The notes: generated by a model from the letters alone, not told the origin. A DNA stretch of 64,000 bases from BS150m-G50 sp964517435 (GCA_964517435.1 CAZFEC010000008.1:16581-80580); one strand, 5' to 3'. Shown: positions 8,502 to 17,449, counted from the first letter of the stretch. A program made the numbers and translations.

Positions 8502-10037
8502 ATGGAATCGAGTATAAGGAACCGGATCGCCTGTTTCTTTTTGGTCGGTATGATCAGTAGTTGCTTCGCAACCTCCGTCGGCGCGGAAGTGGAAGCGGAC
8601 CGATTCGAGTTGCTCCGCGCTCATATCCAAACCTGGCTGGCCGGCGTGGAGCGTGAGGAGCTACTCATAACCTCAGCCGCACTGCAGGAAGAGATTGCGG
8701 CCGACTGGTCCCGGCAGCGCGAGCACTACCAGATCATCAGCGTACGCTGGCCCGAGCACTACCATACTGCCGGACATATCCCGCGGGCTGAGAACATTTA
8801 CTGGGTCGACCTGATGCAGGCGGAGAACCTGGAGAGGCTCGAGCGAGATAAAATGCAGATACTCTACTGCTACTACGGACACGGCAGCATGATCTCCGCC
8901 GTCATGCTGAACCTGCTCGGGATCGAGTCGCGTAGCCTTGACGGAGGCATGATGACCTGGAATGAGGAAGCCATGGTGAAGGAACCCTGGGACCGGGAAG
9001 CGGATTACGCAGTTGAGACGACCTACCGCCAGCCGGTCGTCGGCTATTCATTGCCAGAACTATCGGGTGAGGCCATCACGATCACTGAGTTGGTGACCGA
9101 GCGGGCCTGGGCCTACCTGGGCGGGGAGGGATCGCCCGTGATCCAGGCGGCGGCGCTCAAGGAGATCGTCGACGTTTGGGAAGAGCGGGGGGGAGACTAC
9201 CAGATCGTCGATGTGAGATTGAAAGCGGAATACGCAGATGGTCATGTTCCGTATGCCCTGCACATCCCCTGGCGATCACTGGCCGACCTTGTATCACTAG
9301 GGCGCCTCGATCCCGCCAAAACCGCGATCGTATACTCCTACAACGGTCAACTGGGGCAGATGGCGGCAACGCTGCTCAACCTGCTTGGGTATCCGTCGGT
9401 CAACCTGCTGTTCGGTATGCTGGACTGGAACCTGGCTCAGGTAGCGGAGGAATACTATTGGAAGACCGCAGCCGGGTACCCGATCAAGGGAGCTGGAATC
9501 AAGATAGACCGTACTACCATTACGCCGGCAGTTACAGCAAGTCAATCTGAGGAGGCTGAGATGAGTTTGACGATTACCTCCAGCGCCTTCGAACCGGGTG
9601 GTGAGATCCCCGCCCGTTACACCTGTGATGGAGAGGATGTTTCTCCGCCGCTCACCTGGACGGGCATCCCGGACGGAGCGCAGAGTCTGGTGCTGGTTGT
9701 CGACGACCCAGACGCGCCCGACCCGGAGGCGCCGCGGATGACCTGGGTGCACTGGGTGCTGTACAACCTGCCGCCTGACGCGAAAGGTTTACCGGAGGCG
9801 GTCACGAGCGACGACCTGCCGGTTGGCACGCGGGAGGGACTCAACGACTGGAAGCGTACCGGCTACGGCGGACCCTGCCCGCCTATCGGCCGTCATCGTT
9901 ACTTCCACAAGCTCTACGCGCTCGATCAACAGCTGCCGGACCTGGGCGCGGCGACCAAGACGGAGCTGGAAGCGGCGATCTCGGGACACATCCTCGGGAT
10001 GGCGGAGCTGGTGGGAACCTGCGAGCGGACGCGCTAG
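8502..10037 (+). CDS. Exported fusion: two rhodanese domains plus a PEBP/YbhB-like domain
   Basis: About 511 residues. An N-terminal signal-like segment (to about residue 28) is followed by rhodanese domain 1 (about 60-160; active-site loop ILYCYYGHGS with Cys123). Rhodanese domain 2 (about 215-325) has loop IVYSYNGQLG, where the catalytic Cys is replaced by Ser279. From Met354 comes a complete PEBP/Raf-kinase-inhibitor-like domain of YbhB type (SSAFEPGGEIPARYTCDG, then DDPDAPDP and GPCPP). The PEBP part has its own Shine-Dalgarno (GAGGAGG, 9549-9555) five bases before ATG 9561, so it may also be made separately as a cytoplasmic protein. ATG 8490 is an alternative start. The family does not normally contain this fusion. 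Confidence 0.8.
   Translation: MESSIRNRIACFFLVGMISSCFATSVGAEVEADRFELLRAHIQTWLAGVEREELLITSAALQEEIAADWSRQREHYQIISVRWPEHYHTAGHIPRAENIYWVDLMQAENLERLERDKMQILYCYYGHGSMISAVMLNLLGIESRSLDGGMMTWNEEAMVKEPWDREADYAVETTYRQPVVGYSLPELSGEAITITELVTERAWAYLGGEGSPVIQAAALKEIVDVWEERGGDYQIVDVRLKAEYADGHVPYALHIPWRSLADLVSLGRLDPAKTAIVYSYNGQLGQMAATLLNLLGYPSVNLLFGMLDWNLAQVAEEYYWKTAAGYPIKGAGIKIDRTTITPAVTASQSEEAEMSLTITSSAFEPGGEIPARYTCDGEDVSPPLTWTGIPDGAQSLVLVVDDPDAPDPEAPRMTWVHWVLYNLPPDAKGLPEAVTSDDLPVGTREGLNDWKRTGYGGPCPPIGRHRYFHKLYALDQQLPDLGAATKTELEAAISGHILGMAELVGTCERTR
9549..9563 (+). promoter_or_regulatory. Internal ribosome-binding site and ATG inside the rhodanese-PEBP fusion
   Basis: GAGGAGG, a five-base spacer and ATG lie exactly at the boundary between the second rhodanese and the PEBP domain. 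The ATG is where stand-alone YbhB-type proteins begin (M-S-L-T-I-T-S). This is either a relic of two genes joined by loss of a stop, or a working internal start. Confidence 0.6.
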
Positions 10038-10066
10038 CCAGGAAACAACAGTCAAGGGGTACGACC

Positions 10067-10438
10067 ATGTTCAACCGTATCGGCGCCCTAGCGGTCTACG
10101 TAACGGACAAGGAGCGGGCCAAGGAGTTCTATACTGAAATACTCCGCTTTGAAATCGTGGTCGATCTGGGGCCGGAACTCTGTTTCCTGAGATCACCGCA
10201 CGGCGCTATCGACATCTATCTCGAGGGAGGCAAGCAGGCGACGGCAACCACTGAGAAAAGCTGTCGTCTCAGCTTCTTCCTGCATGCCGAAGAACCGGTC
10301 GCCACTGTTTTCGCCTCGCTGCGGGATGCGGGAGTGCGGCTGCTTCAGGATGAACCGCAAGCTGTTGATGACGCAACCGCCTGTTTCCAGCTGCTCGACC
10401 CGGACGGAAACATCATCGAGATTTGCGGGCCGCGCTGA
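10067..10438 (+). CDS. VOC (glyoxalase/bleomycin-resistance) superfamily protein
   Basis: A 123-residue single VOC unit built of two beta-alpha-beta-beta-beta modules. It begins IGALAVYVTDKERAKEFYTEIL and ends FQLLDPDGNIIEICGPR, the usual metal-ligand region with Glu in the last strand. Substrate unknown; metal-dependent isomerase, dioxygenase or binding protein are all possible. The start is an ATG with AAGGGG upstream, 30 bases after the fusion gene; an intrinsic terminator follows. Confidence 0.85.
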   Translation: MFNRIGALAVYVTDKERAKEFYTEILRFEIVVDLGPELCFLRSPHGAIDIYLEGGKQATATTEKSCRLSFFLHAEEPVATVFASLRDAGVRLLQDEPQAVDDATACFQLLDPDGNIIEICGPR

Positions 10439-10504
10439 ACCGAACAGCTCTACCAGTTGAAAGCAATACTGGAAGGGGAGAACAGAGCACTTGGGAAGGA
10501 ATAA

Positions 10505-10541
10505 TACCGCGGTATCTGCGCTGGTTCGCGGTAAATTTTTC
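10505..10541 (+). terminator. Probable intrinsic terminator after the VOC gene
   Basis: TACCGCG (10505-10511) pairs with CGCGGTA (10527-10533), followed by AATTTTTC. The left arm is part of the 12-base palindrome ATACCGCGGTAT (10504-10515). Confidence 0.6.
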
Positions 10542-10704
10542 TTCGTCTCATTTTGACACGAAAAAAGGTATCACTGCCTGCATCTGTTAACTAGGTTGTA
10601 GCCTAATCCACCCGGCCGACTCCTGCAAACGGGTTGCAAAGTCGCTCCTGCCGGTGTGGATGCTCTCGAATAATCATAGCACATCCCATAGAAAAGGAGT
10701 GATG

Positions 10705-11175
10705 ATGTCACTATTGATCGCCGATAACCTGGTTGTCACCCTGCACTACAAATTAACCGATGACAGCGGCACGGTTCTGGATAGCTCGGAGGAATCTACA
10801 CCGCTGGACTATCTCCACGGTGCCGGCAATATCATACCCGGCTTGGAAAAAGCACTTACGGGCAAAGTAACCGGAGACACGCTGCAGGTGAAGGTGGAAC
10901 CTGCCGAGGCCTACGGTGATGTCGTTCCGGAACTGATCAGAACCGTCAACAAGGCTGCTTTCCAGGGCGTCGAAACGGTCGAAATCGGTATGACTTTTGA
11001 AGCCAAGGGACCGGACGGATCAGTACATCAAGTGGTAGTGAAGGAAATCGAGGGTGATGATGTCATCATCGATGCCAATCACCCGCTTGCCGGCGTCGCT
11101 CTGAATTTCGATATTCAGATTGTCAATGTGCGAGAAGCGACGGAAACTGAGATCAGCAACGGGCGAGTGAACTAG
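10705..11175 (+). CDS. slyD: FKBP-type peptidyl-prolyl cis-trans isomerase, SlyD-like
   Basis: A 156-residue SlyD-type isomerase. The FKBP part has LDYLHGAGNIIPGLEKALTGKVTGD, the inserted-flap chaperone domain includes EAYGDVVPELIRTV and GMTFEAKGPDG, and the chain closes with NHPLAGVALNFDIQIVNVREATETE, almost the textbook SlyD ending. The histidine-rich nickel-binding tail of Escherichia coli SlyD is absent, so a role in nickel delivery is less likely. AAAGGAG precedes the tandem ATG codons 10702 and 10705; the second has the better spacing. It is cytoplasmic and probably monocistronic. Confidence 0.9.
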   Translation: MSLLIADNLVVTLHYKLTDDSGTVLDSSEESTPLDYLHGAGNIIPGLEKALTGKVTGDTLQVKVEPAEAYGDVVPELIRTVNKAAFQGVETVEIGMTFEAKGPDGSVHQVVVKEIEGDDVIIDANHPLAGVALNFDIQIVNVREATETEISNGRVN

Positions 11176-11280
11176 GAGCGGCCGGACCAGGTTCCTCTTC
11201 CGGAATCCATCTTCAGATCGCAACAGCCGTTTCTGCGCTGCTACCAGCTGTTTTCACGAACGGAATCTGAAGGGAGTACC

Positions 11281-11691
11281 ATGTCGCACATAACGACTGA
11301 TCAGTTTACCCGACGTTTTGCGCAGATCGTCATCAGTGGCAACACCCTGCCCAAGAAGCAGCTGGATCGTCACATCATGCTGCTGAGTACGACGCTAAGT
11401 TTCGAAACGGACAGAATTTACGCGGAACCGGAGCTGAACCGCCTGCTGCGTGTCTGGACCGATAGTTTCGGTGAGAACATCGGTCTGGATCATGTGACGC
11501 TGCGACGGCTGCTCGTGGATGAGCGCTATCTGCGGCGCGATCCGGCCGGCACCGGCTATCAGTTAGCGATGGACTTGATCCCCTATACTTTTGATAATGC
11601 GATAAATACGCTCGACCTCCAGGTCGTGATCGACCAGGCAATTCTGGAAAGAGAGCAACGCAAACAGCAGCATCTGGCTGGAGGTAGATAG
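11281..11691 (+). CDS. DUF2087 domain protein
   Basis: A 136-residue protein whose core NTLPKKQLDRHIMLL, then YAEPELNRLLRVW, then VTLRRLLVDERYLRRDPAGTGYQL matches the DUF2087 pattern (LPKK..R, Y.E.E.N..L, LRR.L.D...L.R). This domain usually follows an HTH in small regulators. Here the N-terminal 15 residues are too short for one, so it stands alone. Function unknown; a nucleic-acid-binding role is plausible from the family context. ATG with GAAGGGAGT upstream. Confidence 0.75.
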   Translation: MSHITTDQFTRRFAQIVISGNTLPKKQLDRHIMLLSTTLSFETDRIYAEPELNRLLRVWTDSFGENIGLDHVTLRRLLVDERYLRRDPAGTGYQLAMDLIPYTFDNAINTLDLQVVIDQAILEREQRKQQHLAGGR

Positions 11692-11872
11692 AATCCCGCC
11701 GCGGCATTTCTAAGCTTGTCTCAAAAGCCCGGAATCACTACATTGCCAGTGTAGGCAGATGTTCAGATTTCCTCTCCCCTGGGCTCAATAAACAAAAATA
11801 ATCGTTTTAACAACTAAAATATGCGCCACAAGCGCTAATAGGGCGACTCGCGTTCGCCGGGAGGGACTCTTG

Positions 11873-13216
11873 ATGCAGGTACCGGAGCTGAAATACTACG
11901 GACCAAACGATCTGCAGCGGTTGCCGCAGCTGCAAAAACTGCCCCGGTCTGAAGTGCTGGCGATGCAGGCCGTCGCGCAGATATTTCCGTTCCGGACCAA
12001 CAGTTATGTGGTGGAAAACCTGATCGACTGGGATGATATTCCGGACGATCCGATGTTTCGCCTCACCTTCCCGCATCGTGATATGCTGCCGGCGGTAACC
12101 TTGCGACGCCTGGTCAATCTGCTGACGGAGGGAGTCGCCGGGTCGGTCATCCAACGCTATGCCAACGAAATCCGCAGCCAGCTGCATCCCCATCCGGAAG
12201 GGCAGAAAGAGTATAATGTCCCGTTTCTCGACGGACAGCCGGTGCAGGGCGCTCAACACAAATACAGAGAAACACTGCTGGTTTTCCCCTCTGCCGGTCA
12301 GAGTTGCCACGCCTTCTGTACATTCTGTTTCCGCTGGCCGCAATTTGTTGGTGTGATCGATTGGCGTTTCGCCACTCGCGAACATGGTCTCTATCTGGAT
12401 TACCTCCGGCGTCACCGGGAGATCACCGATGTCCTCCTCACCGGCGGCGACCCGATGACCATGAACGCCAGACAGCTGTCACTCTATGTCAAACCGCTGC
12501 TCGGGCCCGGTTTCGAACATGTACAGACCATCCGTATCGGCACCAAAGCACTCACATACTGGCCTTACCGTTATCTGACCGACAGCGATGCCGACGATCT
12601 GCTGCGACTGTTCGAGAGTGTCGGCACCGCCGGTAAACACCTGGCCGTCATGACCCATTTCTGTCACTGGAAAGCTCTGCAACCCCCCGCCGCCCAGTCC
12701 GCGATTCAGCGTCTGCGCTCCGCGGGGGTGGAGATCCGTAGTCAATCGCCGCTGGTCCGCCATATCAACGACACCCCGGTGGTCTGGATCAAGCTGTGGA
12801 AGCTGCTGGTGCGTTACGGGTGCATACCGTACTACATGTTTGTACAACGGCAGACCGGTCCGCATGATTATTTCAAGGTCCCGTTGCGGCGCTGTCTGGA
12901 GATCTACCGGCGGGCGGTGCAATCGGTCTCCGGCCTGAGCCGTACCGCGCGGGGGCCGGTGATGTCGGCGCTGCCCGGCAAGGTATGTATCGACGGTATC
13001 GCCGAGGTGAACGGCGAGCGGGTTTTCGTGCTCTCCTTCCTGCAGGGACGCAATCCGGCCTGGTGCGGGCGGCCTTTCTTCGCGAAGTACAGCGACACCG
13101 CCACCTGGCTGACCGACCTGGAGCCGGCAAGCGGTCAAAAGGAGTTTTTCTATCAACCGGAGTTGCGGGAAATTCTGACCCGAAAGGCGGCTCTGAAAGC
13201 CGGCATGACGCTCTGA
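11873..13216 (+). CDS. KamA-family radical SAM protein (lysine 2,3-aminomutase-like)
   Basis: A 447-residue radical SAM enzyme. The [4Fe-4S] motif is CHAFCTFC (Cys145, Cys149, Cys152), followed by TGGDPM, the SAM-binding GGDP element of aminomutases. The N-terminal HPHPEGQKEYNVP and the C-terminal region resemble KamA/EpmB/AblA relatives, but the PLP-lysine segment of lysine 2,3-aminomutase is not obvious, so the reaction is uncertain. It may be an amino-acid mutase or a related enzyme without PLP. Start at ATG 11873 with GAGGGA upstream; an in-frame TTG lies one codon earlier. It is monocistronic with an AT-rich upstream region. Confidence 0.8.
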   Translation: MQVPELKYYGPNDLQRLPQLQKLPRSEVLAMQAVAQIFPFRTNSYVVENLIDWDDIPDDPMFRLTFPHRDMLPAVTLRRLVNLLTEGVAGSVIQRYANEIRSQLHPHPEGQKEYNVPFLDGQPVQGAQHKYRETLLVFPSAGQSCHAFCTFCFRWPQFVGVIDWRFATREHGLYLDYLRRHREITDVLLTGGDPMTMNARQLSLYVKPLLGPGFEHVQTIRIGTKALTYWPYRYLTDSDADDLLRLFESVGTAGKHLAVMTHFCHWKALQPPAAQSAIQRLRSAGVEIRSQSPLVRHINDTPVVWIKLWKLLVRYGCIPYYMFVQRQTGPHDYFKVPLRRCLEIYRRAVQSVSGLSRTARGPVMSALPGKVCIDGIAEVNGERVFVLSFLQGRNPAWCGRPFFAKYSDTATWLTDLEPASGQKEFFYQPELREILTRKAALKAGMTL

Positions 13217-13346
13217 GGATTTCATTTCTAATGCTTGAATTTGCTTTCCGTCCCCCACATCGTAGATTGTGATATAAACTCTGGCGTTCGAATAAGAAAT
13301 CACAACAACCTGCTGTGACGTCATTATTGATGTGGAGTTAAATGTG

Positions 13347-14141
13347 ATGAAATCTCTCCTCCTCCTGCTGATCGCGATCTCCCTGACCGGTACTCTTGCC
13401 TTTGCCGCCGAGCCGCCGGCCGGGTTGCCCGACGACTACCTGCCGTTTACTCTGGTCCTGCAGGATTTGCTGCTGACCGGTGAAAGCGAGTATCTTCCCG
13501 GTTTCACTCTCAACCTGAAGCTCTCCTGCGGTATACCGGATGGGGAGTTGAGTGATGCGATACTGTTCGCCGCGGTGCGTGTCGGGTGGCTGGACGGCCA
13601 TCTATCCTACCCGAACGGCAGAACAACTCCGGTCACATTCGAACTCTTGCGGCACCGGAGTGTTGAAATAATCTATATGAAAACCTCGCTCGGTTATTTC
13701 CTCTGGGAATACCTCACGGTTGAGAAAGACAGGGTGAACTTCGCGATCTACTGGTGGTACTGCCCGCCGGCAACGTCCACCGATCTGGCCATCATCGCCA
13801 GGACGCGGCAGTTGCTGACCGATTCCACCCGCTGGCACCAGACGGACGACCGCGATTGCGAGGATGATGTCACGCAGGAGCGGTGGAGCCTCTTCTGCGC
13901 GTTGAAGCATGCCTCGCTGGAACTGGCGGGCGAATACAATCACCACAACACCGCCCTGCAGACCGCCCGGTTCGTGATCGATGAATACTGGCCCGAACAC
14001 GGTTTTGAGCACGCATTGATGGACTTCAACAATGCGCCTACTACAGAGTTTGCTGATGTCCTGTGCGTGCTGACGCTGACGGAGCAGCGTCTCGAGTGGG
14101 AAGTCACGGCGGGAACCGGGGCGCAAACTCGATCGGAATAG
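13347..14141 (+). CDS. Secreted hypothetical protein
   Basis: About 264 residues with a clear signal peptide (MKSLLLLLIAISLTGTLAFA, cleavage after AFA). The mature chain has no domain I recognise. It contains several Cys and Trp residues (YWWYCPP, RWSLFCALKHAS) and a helix-rich second half, so it is likely periplasmic and possibly disulfide-bonded. The start ATG follows GGAG at 9 bases; an upstream in-frame GTG (13332) would spoil the signal peptide. The region before it has an inverted repeat TTGTGAT...ATCACAA (13267-13305). Confidence 0.7.
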   Translation: MKSLLLLLIAISLTGTLAFAAEPPAGLPDDYLPFTLVLQDLLLTGESEYLPGFTLNLKLSCGIPDGELSDAILFAAVRVGWLDGHLSYPNGRTTPVTFELLRHRSVEIIYMKTSLGYFLWEYLTVEKDRVNFAIYWWYCPPATSTDLAIIARTRQLLTDSTRWHQTDDRDCEDDVTQERWSLFCALKHASLELAGEYNHHNTALQTARFVIDEYWPEHGFEHALMDFNNAPTTEFADVLCVLTLTEQRLEWEVTAGTGAQTRSE

Positions 14142-14191
14142 TAGAAAATCAGGCGGAACCCATCAGTCGCACCAGGGAACGGGAGTTACGG

Positions 14192-14659
14192 ATGGAAAGC
14201 GTGAGAATCGAGCCGGCGACAGTCGCCGATCTGGATCGCGATCTGGAGCGGATCACGGAGCTGATACGGGAGCTGTACGCTGCGATGACGGAACCGCCTT
14301 CGGGTGATGCTGAGGATATTCACGCCAACTGCCGCGTTCTGCTCGACGATCCCGCATACCGGCTGCTGATCGCCAGGACGGGGGAGCGGCTGATAGGTCT
14401 GGTCAACTTCACGACACGGCGTACGCTCAGCCATACACGCCCTTCGGCACTGATCGACGAGCTGATCGTTACCGCTGAGTATCGCGGACGGGGGGTGGGG
14501 GAGCAGCTGATCGCGGCTGTGGCCAGCCTCTGCCGGGAGTTGGGTTGTGAGGAGTTGGAAGTCAGCACCGAGCTGAGCAACCACGCCGCGCGTGAGTTCT
14601 ACCGGAAATGCGGTTTCGACGAGGAAGCGGTGCTTCTGGAGCTGCAGCTCGACAATTGA
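14192..14659 (+). CDS. GNAT-family N-acetyltransferase
   Basis: A 155-residue GNAT protein. Motif A, which binds the acetyl-CoA pyrophosphate, is YRGRGVGEQLI; motif B is NHAAREFYRKCGF near the C-terminus. Acceptor unknown. The ATG has GGGAG upstream; the longer open frame from 14063 overlaps the previous gene and lacks GNAT character. It ends 12 bases before the convergent selenium operon. Confidence 0.85.
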   Translation: MESVRIEPATVADLDRDLERITELIRELYAAMTEPPSGDAEDIHANCRVLLDDPAYRLLIARTGERLIGLVNFTTRRTLSHTRPSALIDELIVTAEYRGRGVGEQLIAAVASLCRELGCEELEVSTELSNHAAREFYRKCGFDEEAVLLELQLDN

Positions 14660-14671
14660 ACCAGGCCTGGT

Positions 14672-15718
14672 TCAAGCGACCGCGATACCCTCACCGTCGG
14701 TCACCTCACCCACCACGGCGCAGAGATGACCCGCCGCTTCGAACCGTTCCTGCAACTTCTCCAGCTGCTCCGACGGCACCGCCGCCAGCAGGCCACCGGA
14801 GGTCTCCGGCGTGAAGAGCAGCATCCGTTTTTCCTCGCCGATATTCGCGGCAAATTCCACCTGCGGTTCGAAGCAGGTCTGGTTGTGACAGGATCCAGCC
14901 GGGAAGAACCAGTCCGCCGCGTAGTCGTGCGTCCCCGGCAGCAACGGCAGGCGATCAAAGTGCAGATTGAGACGGACACCGCTGCCGTCGGCCAGCTCCA
15001 GTCCATGCCCGAGCAGGCTGAAACCGGTGACGTCGGTGCAGCAGATAACACCCGCTTCGCGCAGGAGGCGGGCGGCATCGCGGTTAAGCTGCTGCATGGA
15101 TGTCACCGCGTCCGCCAGGTGTTCCGGCAGGGCGGCGTCTCCCTTCGCAGCGGTGGTGATAAGTCCGGTCCCCAGTGGTTTGGTCAGCAGCAGCCGGTCG
15201 CCGGAACGGGCGCCGTTGTTGGTGAACAGCCCCTCCGGATGCACGAGACCCATCACCGCCAGTCCGTATTTCGGTTCCGGGTCGCACACGGTGTGCCCCC
15301 CCGCCAGTACACCCCCCGCTTCGGCGACCTTGTCCGCTCCGCCCCGGAGGATCGCCTGCATGATCTCCGGATCGAGATCGGAGGGGAAACCGCAGATGTT
15401 CAACGCCAGCACCACTTCGCCCCCCATGGCGTAGACATCGCTCATGGCGTTGGCGGCGGCGATGCTGCCGTACTCGTAGGGATCATCCACCACCGGTGTG
15501 AAGAAATCGAGGGTTTGTATCACGGCCGTATTGTCGTCAATGCGATACACCGCCGCGTCGTCACCCTCGGCCAGCCCGACCAGCAGAGCGGGGTGATCGC
15601 CGGCCGGGAATCGCTCCACCATCGGCTTGAGTACTTCCGCCAGAACCTCCGGCGCCATCTTGGAGGCTCATCCGGCTGCCGTGGTGAGCGAAGTCAACCG
15701 TACTTTCTTACTGGTCAT
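14672..15718 (-). CDS. selD: Selenide, water dikinase with selenocysteine (SelD); in-frame TGA at codon 17
   Basis: SelD makes selenophosphate from selenide and ATP. Read conventionally the frame starts at 15658 and lacks the catalytic N-terminus. Extending upstream through one TGA (15668-15670) gives M-T-S-K-K-V-R-L-T-S-L-T-T-A-A-G-U-A-S-K, the SelD catalytic motif G-[C/U]-x-x-K with Sec17 and Lys20. The new ATG at 15718 has GGAGGA upstream. The rest is standard: GDDAAVY, DFFTPVVDDPYEYGSIAAANAMSDVYAMGG and a GLxTPE-like ending. Total length is 348 residues, the family norm. A hairpin suitable as SECIS follows the TGA. It is the last gene of the selenium operon. Confidence 0.93.
15638..15654 (-). 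promoter_or_regulatory. Putative bacterial SECIS hairpin downstream of the selD TGA
   Basis: On the coding strand CGCCGG pairs with CTGGCG around the loop AGGTT. The loop starts 19 bases after the TGA and has G among its first two bases. This meets the general rule for bacterial SECIS elements: short stem, small loop with an early G, 16-37 bases from the TGA. No thermodynamic check was made. Confidence 0.55.
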
Positions 15719-15772
15719 TGTACATCCTCCGTACCGGGTGTGCATCCATCTGCAACCGGCAGCGTTACTCCC

Positions 15773-16003
15773 TCAAGGGACGTCATGACAGGCACCGATA
15801 TCCAGGTTGCCTTGAAGCAGGATCTCCTGCGCCAGCTTCCGGTCCTCGAGCTTCACCCGCACGCAGACGCCGCAATCGGAACTCAGGTGACGCGGGACCG
15901 GGATCAGGCGGCACTCGCAACCAGCCCGTTTCAACAGCCGCTCTCCCTTGAGGGCGTGGCTGGTGGTCGGTACCAGAAAAACCGTATATTTGTTTTCAGT
16001 CAT
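15773..16003 (-). CDS. DUF3343 protein (putative Se/S carrier-like)
   Basis: A 76-residue protein of the DUF3343 family, with TVFLVPTTSHALKGERLLKRAGCECRLIPVPRHLSSDCGVCVRV. The Cys in SSDCG is the conserved one; these proteins occur with selenium genes and have been proposed to carry Se or S. The frame is open further upstream inside the desulfurase gene, but the family N-terminus begins at this ATG, with GGGAGAG before it. It lies 31 bases after the desulfurase and 54 before selD. Role inferred from context. Confidence 0.8.
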   Translation of the reverse strand: MTENKYTVFLVPTTSHALKGERLLKRAGCECRLIPVPRHLSSDCGVCVRVKLEDRKLAQEILLQGNLDIGACHDVP

Positions 16004-16034
16004 CAACTCTCCCGGGGCTGGCGGAATTCCCGCC

Positions 16035-17192
16035 TCAATCGTTCCTCTCCGCCGCCGCAACCTCTGCGACCGCCGCCAGCGTGGTTTCGATCTCCCCCGC
16101 CGTCGTGAAAACACCGGGGCTCAGGCGCACGGTGCCGGCGGGAAAGGTGCCAAGCGTGCGGTGCGAAGCGGGAGTACAATGTAAACCGACCCGGCACAGA
16201 ATACCATGCTCCTCTTCCAGCCGCAGGCCGGTGGTGGAAGGGAGCTGATCCGCGATGGTGAAAGAGACCGCGCAGGTACGCTGTTCCGCCCGCGCCGGAC
16301 CGTAGGCCGTAACGCCCGGAATCTCCCGCAATCCCTTCTGCAGTCGGTTCACCAGATCCGCTTCCCGCTGCTGTAGCTGTGCGATTCCCTGCCCCCGCAG
16401 CCAGTCGAGCGCCGCGCCCAAGCCCGCCAGGCCGGGTGCGTTGCGGGTGCCGCTTTCGTAGCGGTCCGGCAGCTGATCCGGCTGCGACTCCCGTTCCGAC
16501 CAGCTGCCGGTGCCCCCGCGTGTCAGCGGCTGCAGACGTTCACAGTCAACCCGCTCGCCGATCACCAGACCACCGGTGCCGGACGGTCCCAGCAAACCCT
16601 TGTGCCCGGTAAACGCCAGCAGATCGATCCGATCCTGCTGTATATCGACCGGCAGGACCCCGGCACTCTGAGCGGCGTCGACCAGCAGCAGTAGATCGTG
16701 CTCCCGCGCGAAACGGCCGACGGCGGCAACCGGCTGCACGGTCCCGATGATGTTGGACGCGTGGTTGAGTGCGATCAGCACCGTGTTCCTGCGCAGCGCC
16801 GGCGCCAGGTCAGCCGGATCCAGTTCGCCGGTAGCGGAGCAGGGCAGGACCGTCAGTTCGACACCCAGCTCCTCCAGCCGGCGCAGCGGACGCATCACGG
16901 AATTGTGTTCCATGCTGCTGGTAATCACATGGTCGCCGGGACGGAGATAGCCGGCCAGCGCCAGGTTGAGACTTTCGGTGGCGTTCTGGGTGAACACCAC
17001 CCGCAACGGGTCCGGTTGGCTGAACAGACCGGCCACCGCTTCCCGCACGGCATAGACACCACGACCCGCTTCCAGAGACAACCGGTGTCCGGAGCGGCCC
17101 GGGTTGCCGCCGATAGCGAGCATCTCGATCATCGCCGTCGCCACGCCGTCCGGCTTCGGCCAGGAGCTGGCGGCGTTGTCGAGGTAGATCAC
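16035..17192 (-). CDS. Class V aminotransferase-fold cysteine desulfurase (selenium-cluster type)
   Basis: A 385-residue PLP enzyme resembling the cysteine desulfurase family TIGR01977. The N-terminus YLDNAASSWPKP and QNATESLNLAL bind PLP. The PLP lysine is Lys198 in FTGHKGLLGPSG, and the catalytic cysteine is likely Cys339 in GLHCTP. It removes S or Se from (seleno)cysteine as a persulfide or perselenide; in this operon it most likely supplies selenium through the adjacent TusA-like and DUF3343 proteins to SelD. Its ATG overlaps the TusA-like gene stop by four bases (ATGA). Confidence 0.88.
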   Translation of the reverse strand: MIYLDNAASSWPKPDGVATAMIEMLAIGGNPGRSGHRLSLEAGRGVYAVREAVAGLFSQPDPLRVVFTQNATESLNLALAGYLRPGDHVITSSMEHNSVMRPLRRLEELGVELTVLPCSATGELDPADLAPALRRNTVLIALNHASNIIGTVQPVAAVGRFAREHDLLLLVDAAQSAGVLPVDIQQDRIDLLAFTGHKGLLGPSGTGGLVIGERVDCERLQPLTRGGTGSWSERESQPDQLPDRYESGTRNAPGLAGLGAALDWLRGQGIAQLQQREADLVNRLQKGLREIPGVTAYGPARAEQRTCAVSFTIADQLPSTTGLRLEEEHGILCRVGLHCTPASHRTLGTFPAGTVRLSPGVFTTAGEIETTLAAVAEVAAAERND

Positions 17193-17398
17193 TCTTCTAT
17201 CGTTAATCGGAAACCATCCTCTCTGTTATCCACCTTCACTCTGTATCCCCGGCTCTCGGCCAGGCGTCGCACATTCTCGCGGGAGGCGACCGAATCGACG
17301 ATCACCTCCACGAGCAGATCACCCGCCTCCAGCGCTCGCTTGGTCAGCAGCACCGGCTGGGGACAGGAAAGCCCGCTGGCATCCACTATTTGCGTCAT
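17189..17398 (-). CDS. TusA/YedF-type sulfurtransferase-like protein
   Basis: A 69-residue TusA fold. The signature DASGLSCPQPVLLTKRAL carries the conserved CPxP cysteine that holds a persulfide or perselenide, and the chain ends with the usual strand pattern. In selenium operons such proteins (YedF N-terminal domain) sit with YedE and SelD. The C-terminal domain of full-length YedF is absent, so this is a single-domain version. It overlaps the desulfurase start by four bases. Confidence 0.88.
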   Translation of the reverse strand: MTQIVDASGLSCPQPVLLTKRALEAGDLLVEVIVDSVASRENVRRLAESRGYRVKVDNREDGFRLTIEE

Positions 17399-17449
17399 TC
17401 TATCGTCCTCTCAAACAGATTTGTATTGATTTCACAGCGGTTGCACCGT

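Noticed and set aside
10553..10558. TTGACA as a -35 element before the SlyD-like gene
   Set aside because: No acceptable -10 at 16-18 bases.
14726..16108. 460-codon + frame
   Set aside because: Antisense of selD and DUF3343; GC-rich third positions keep it open.
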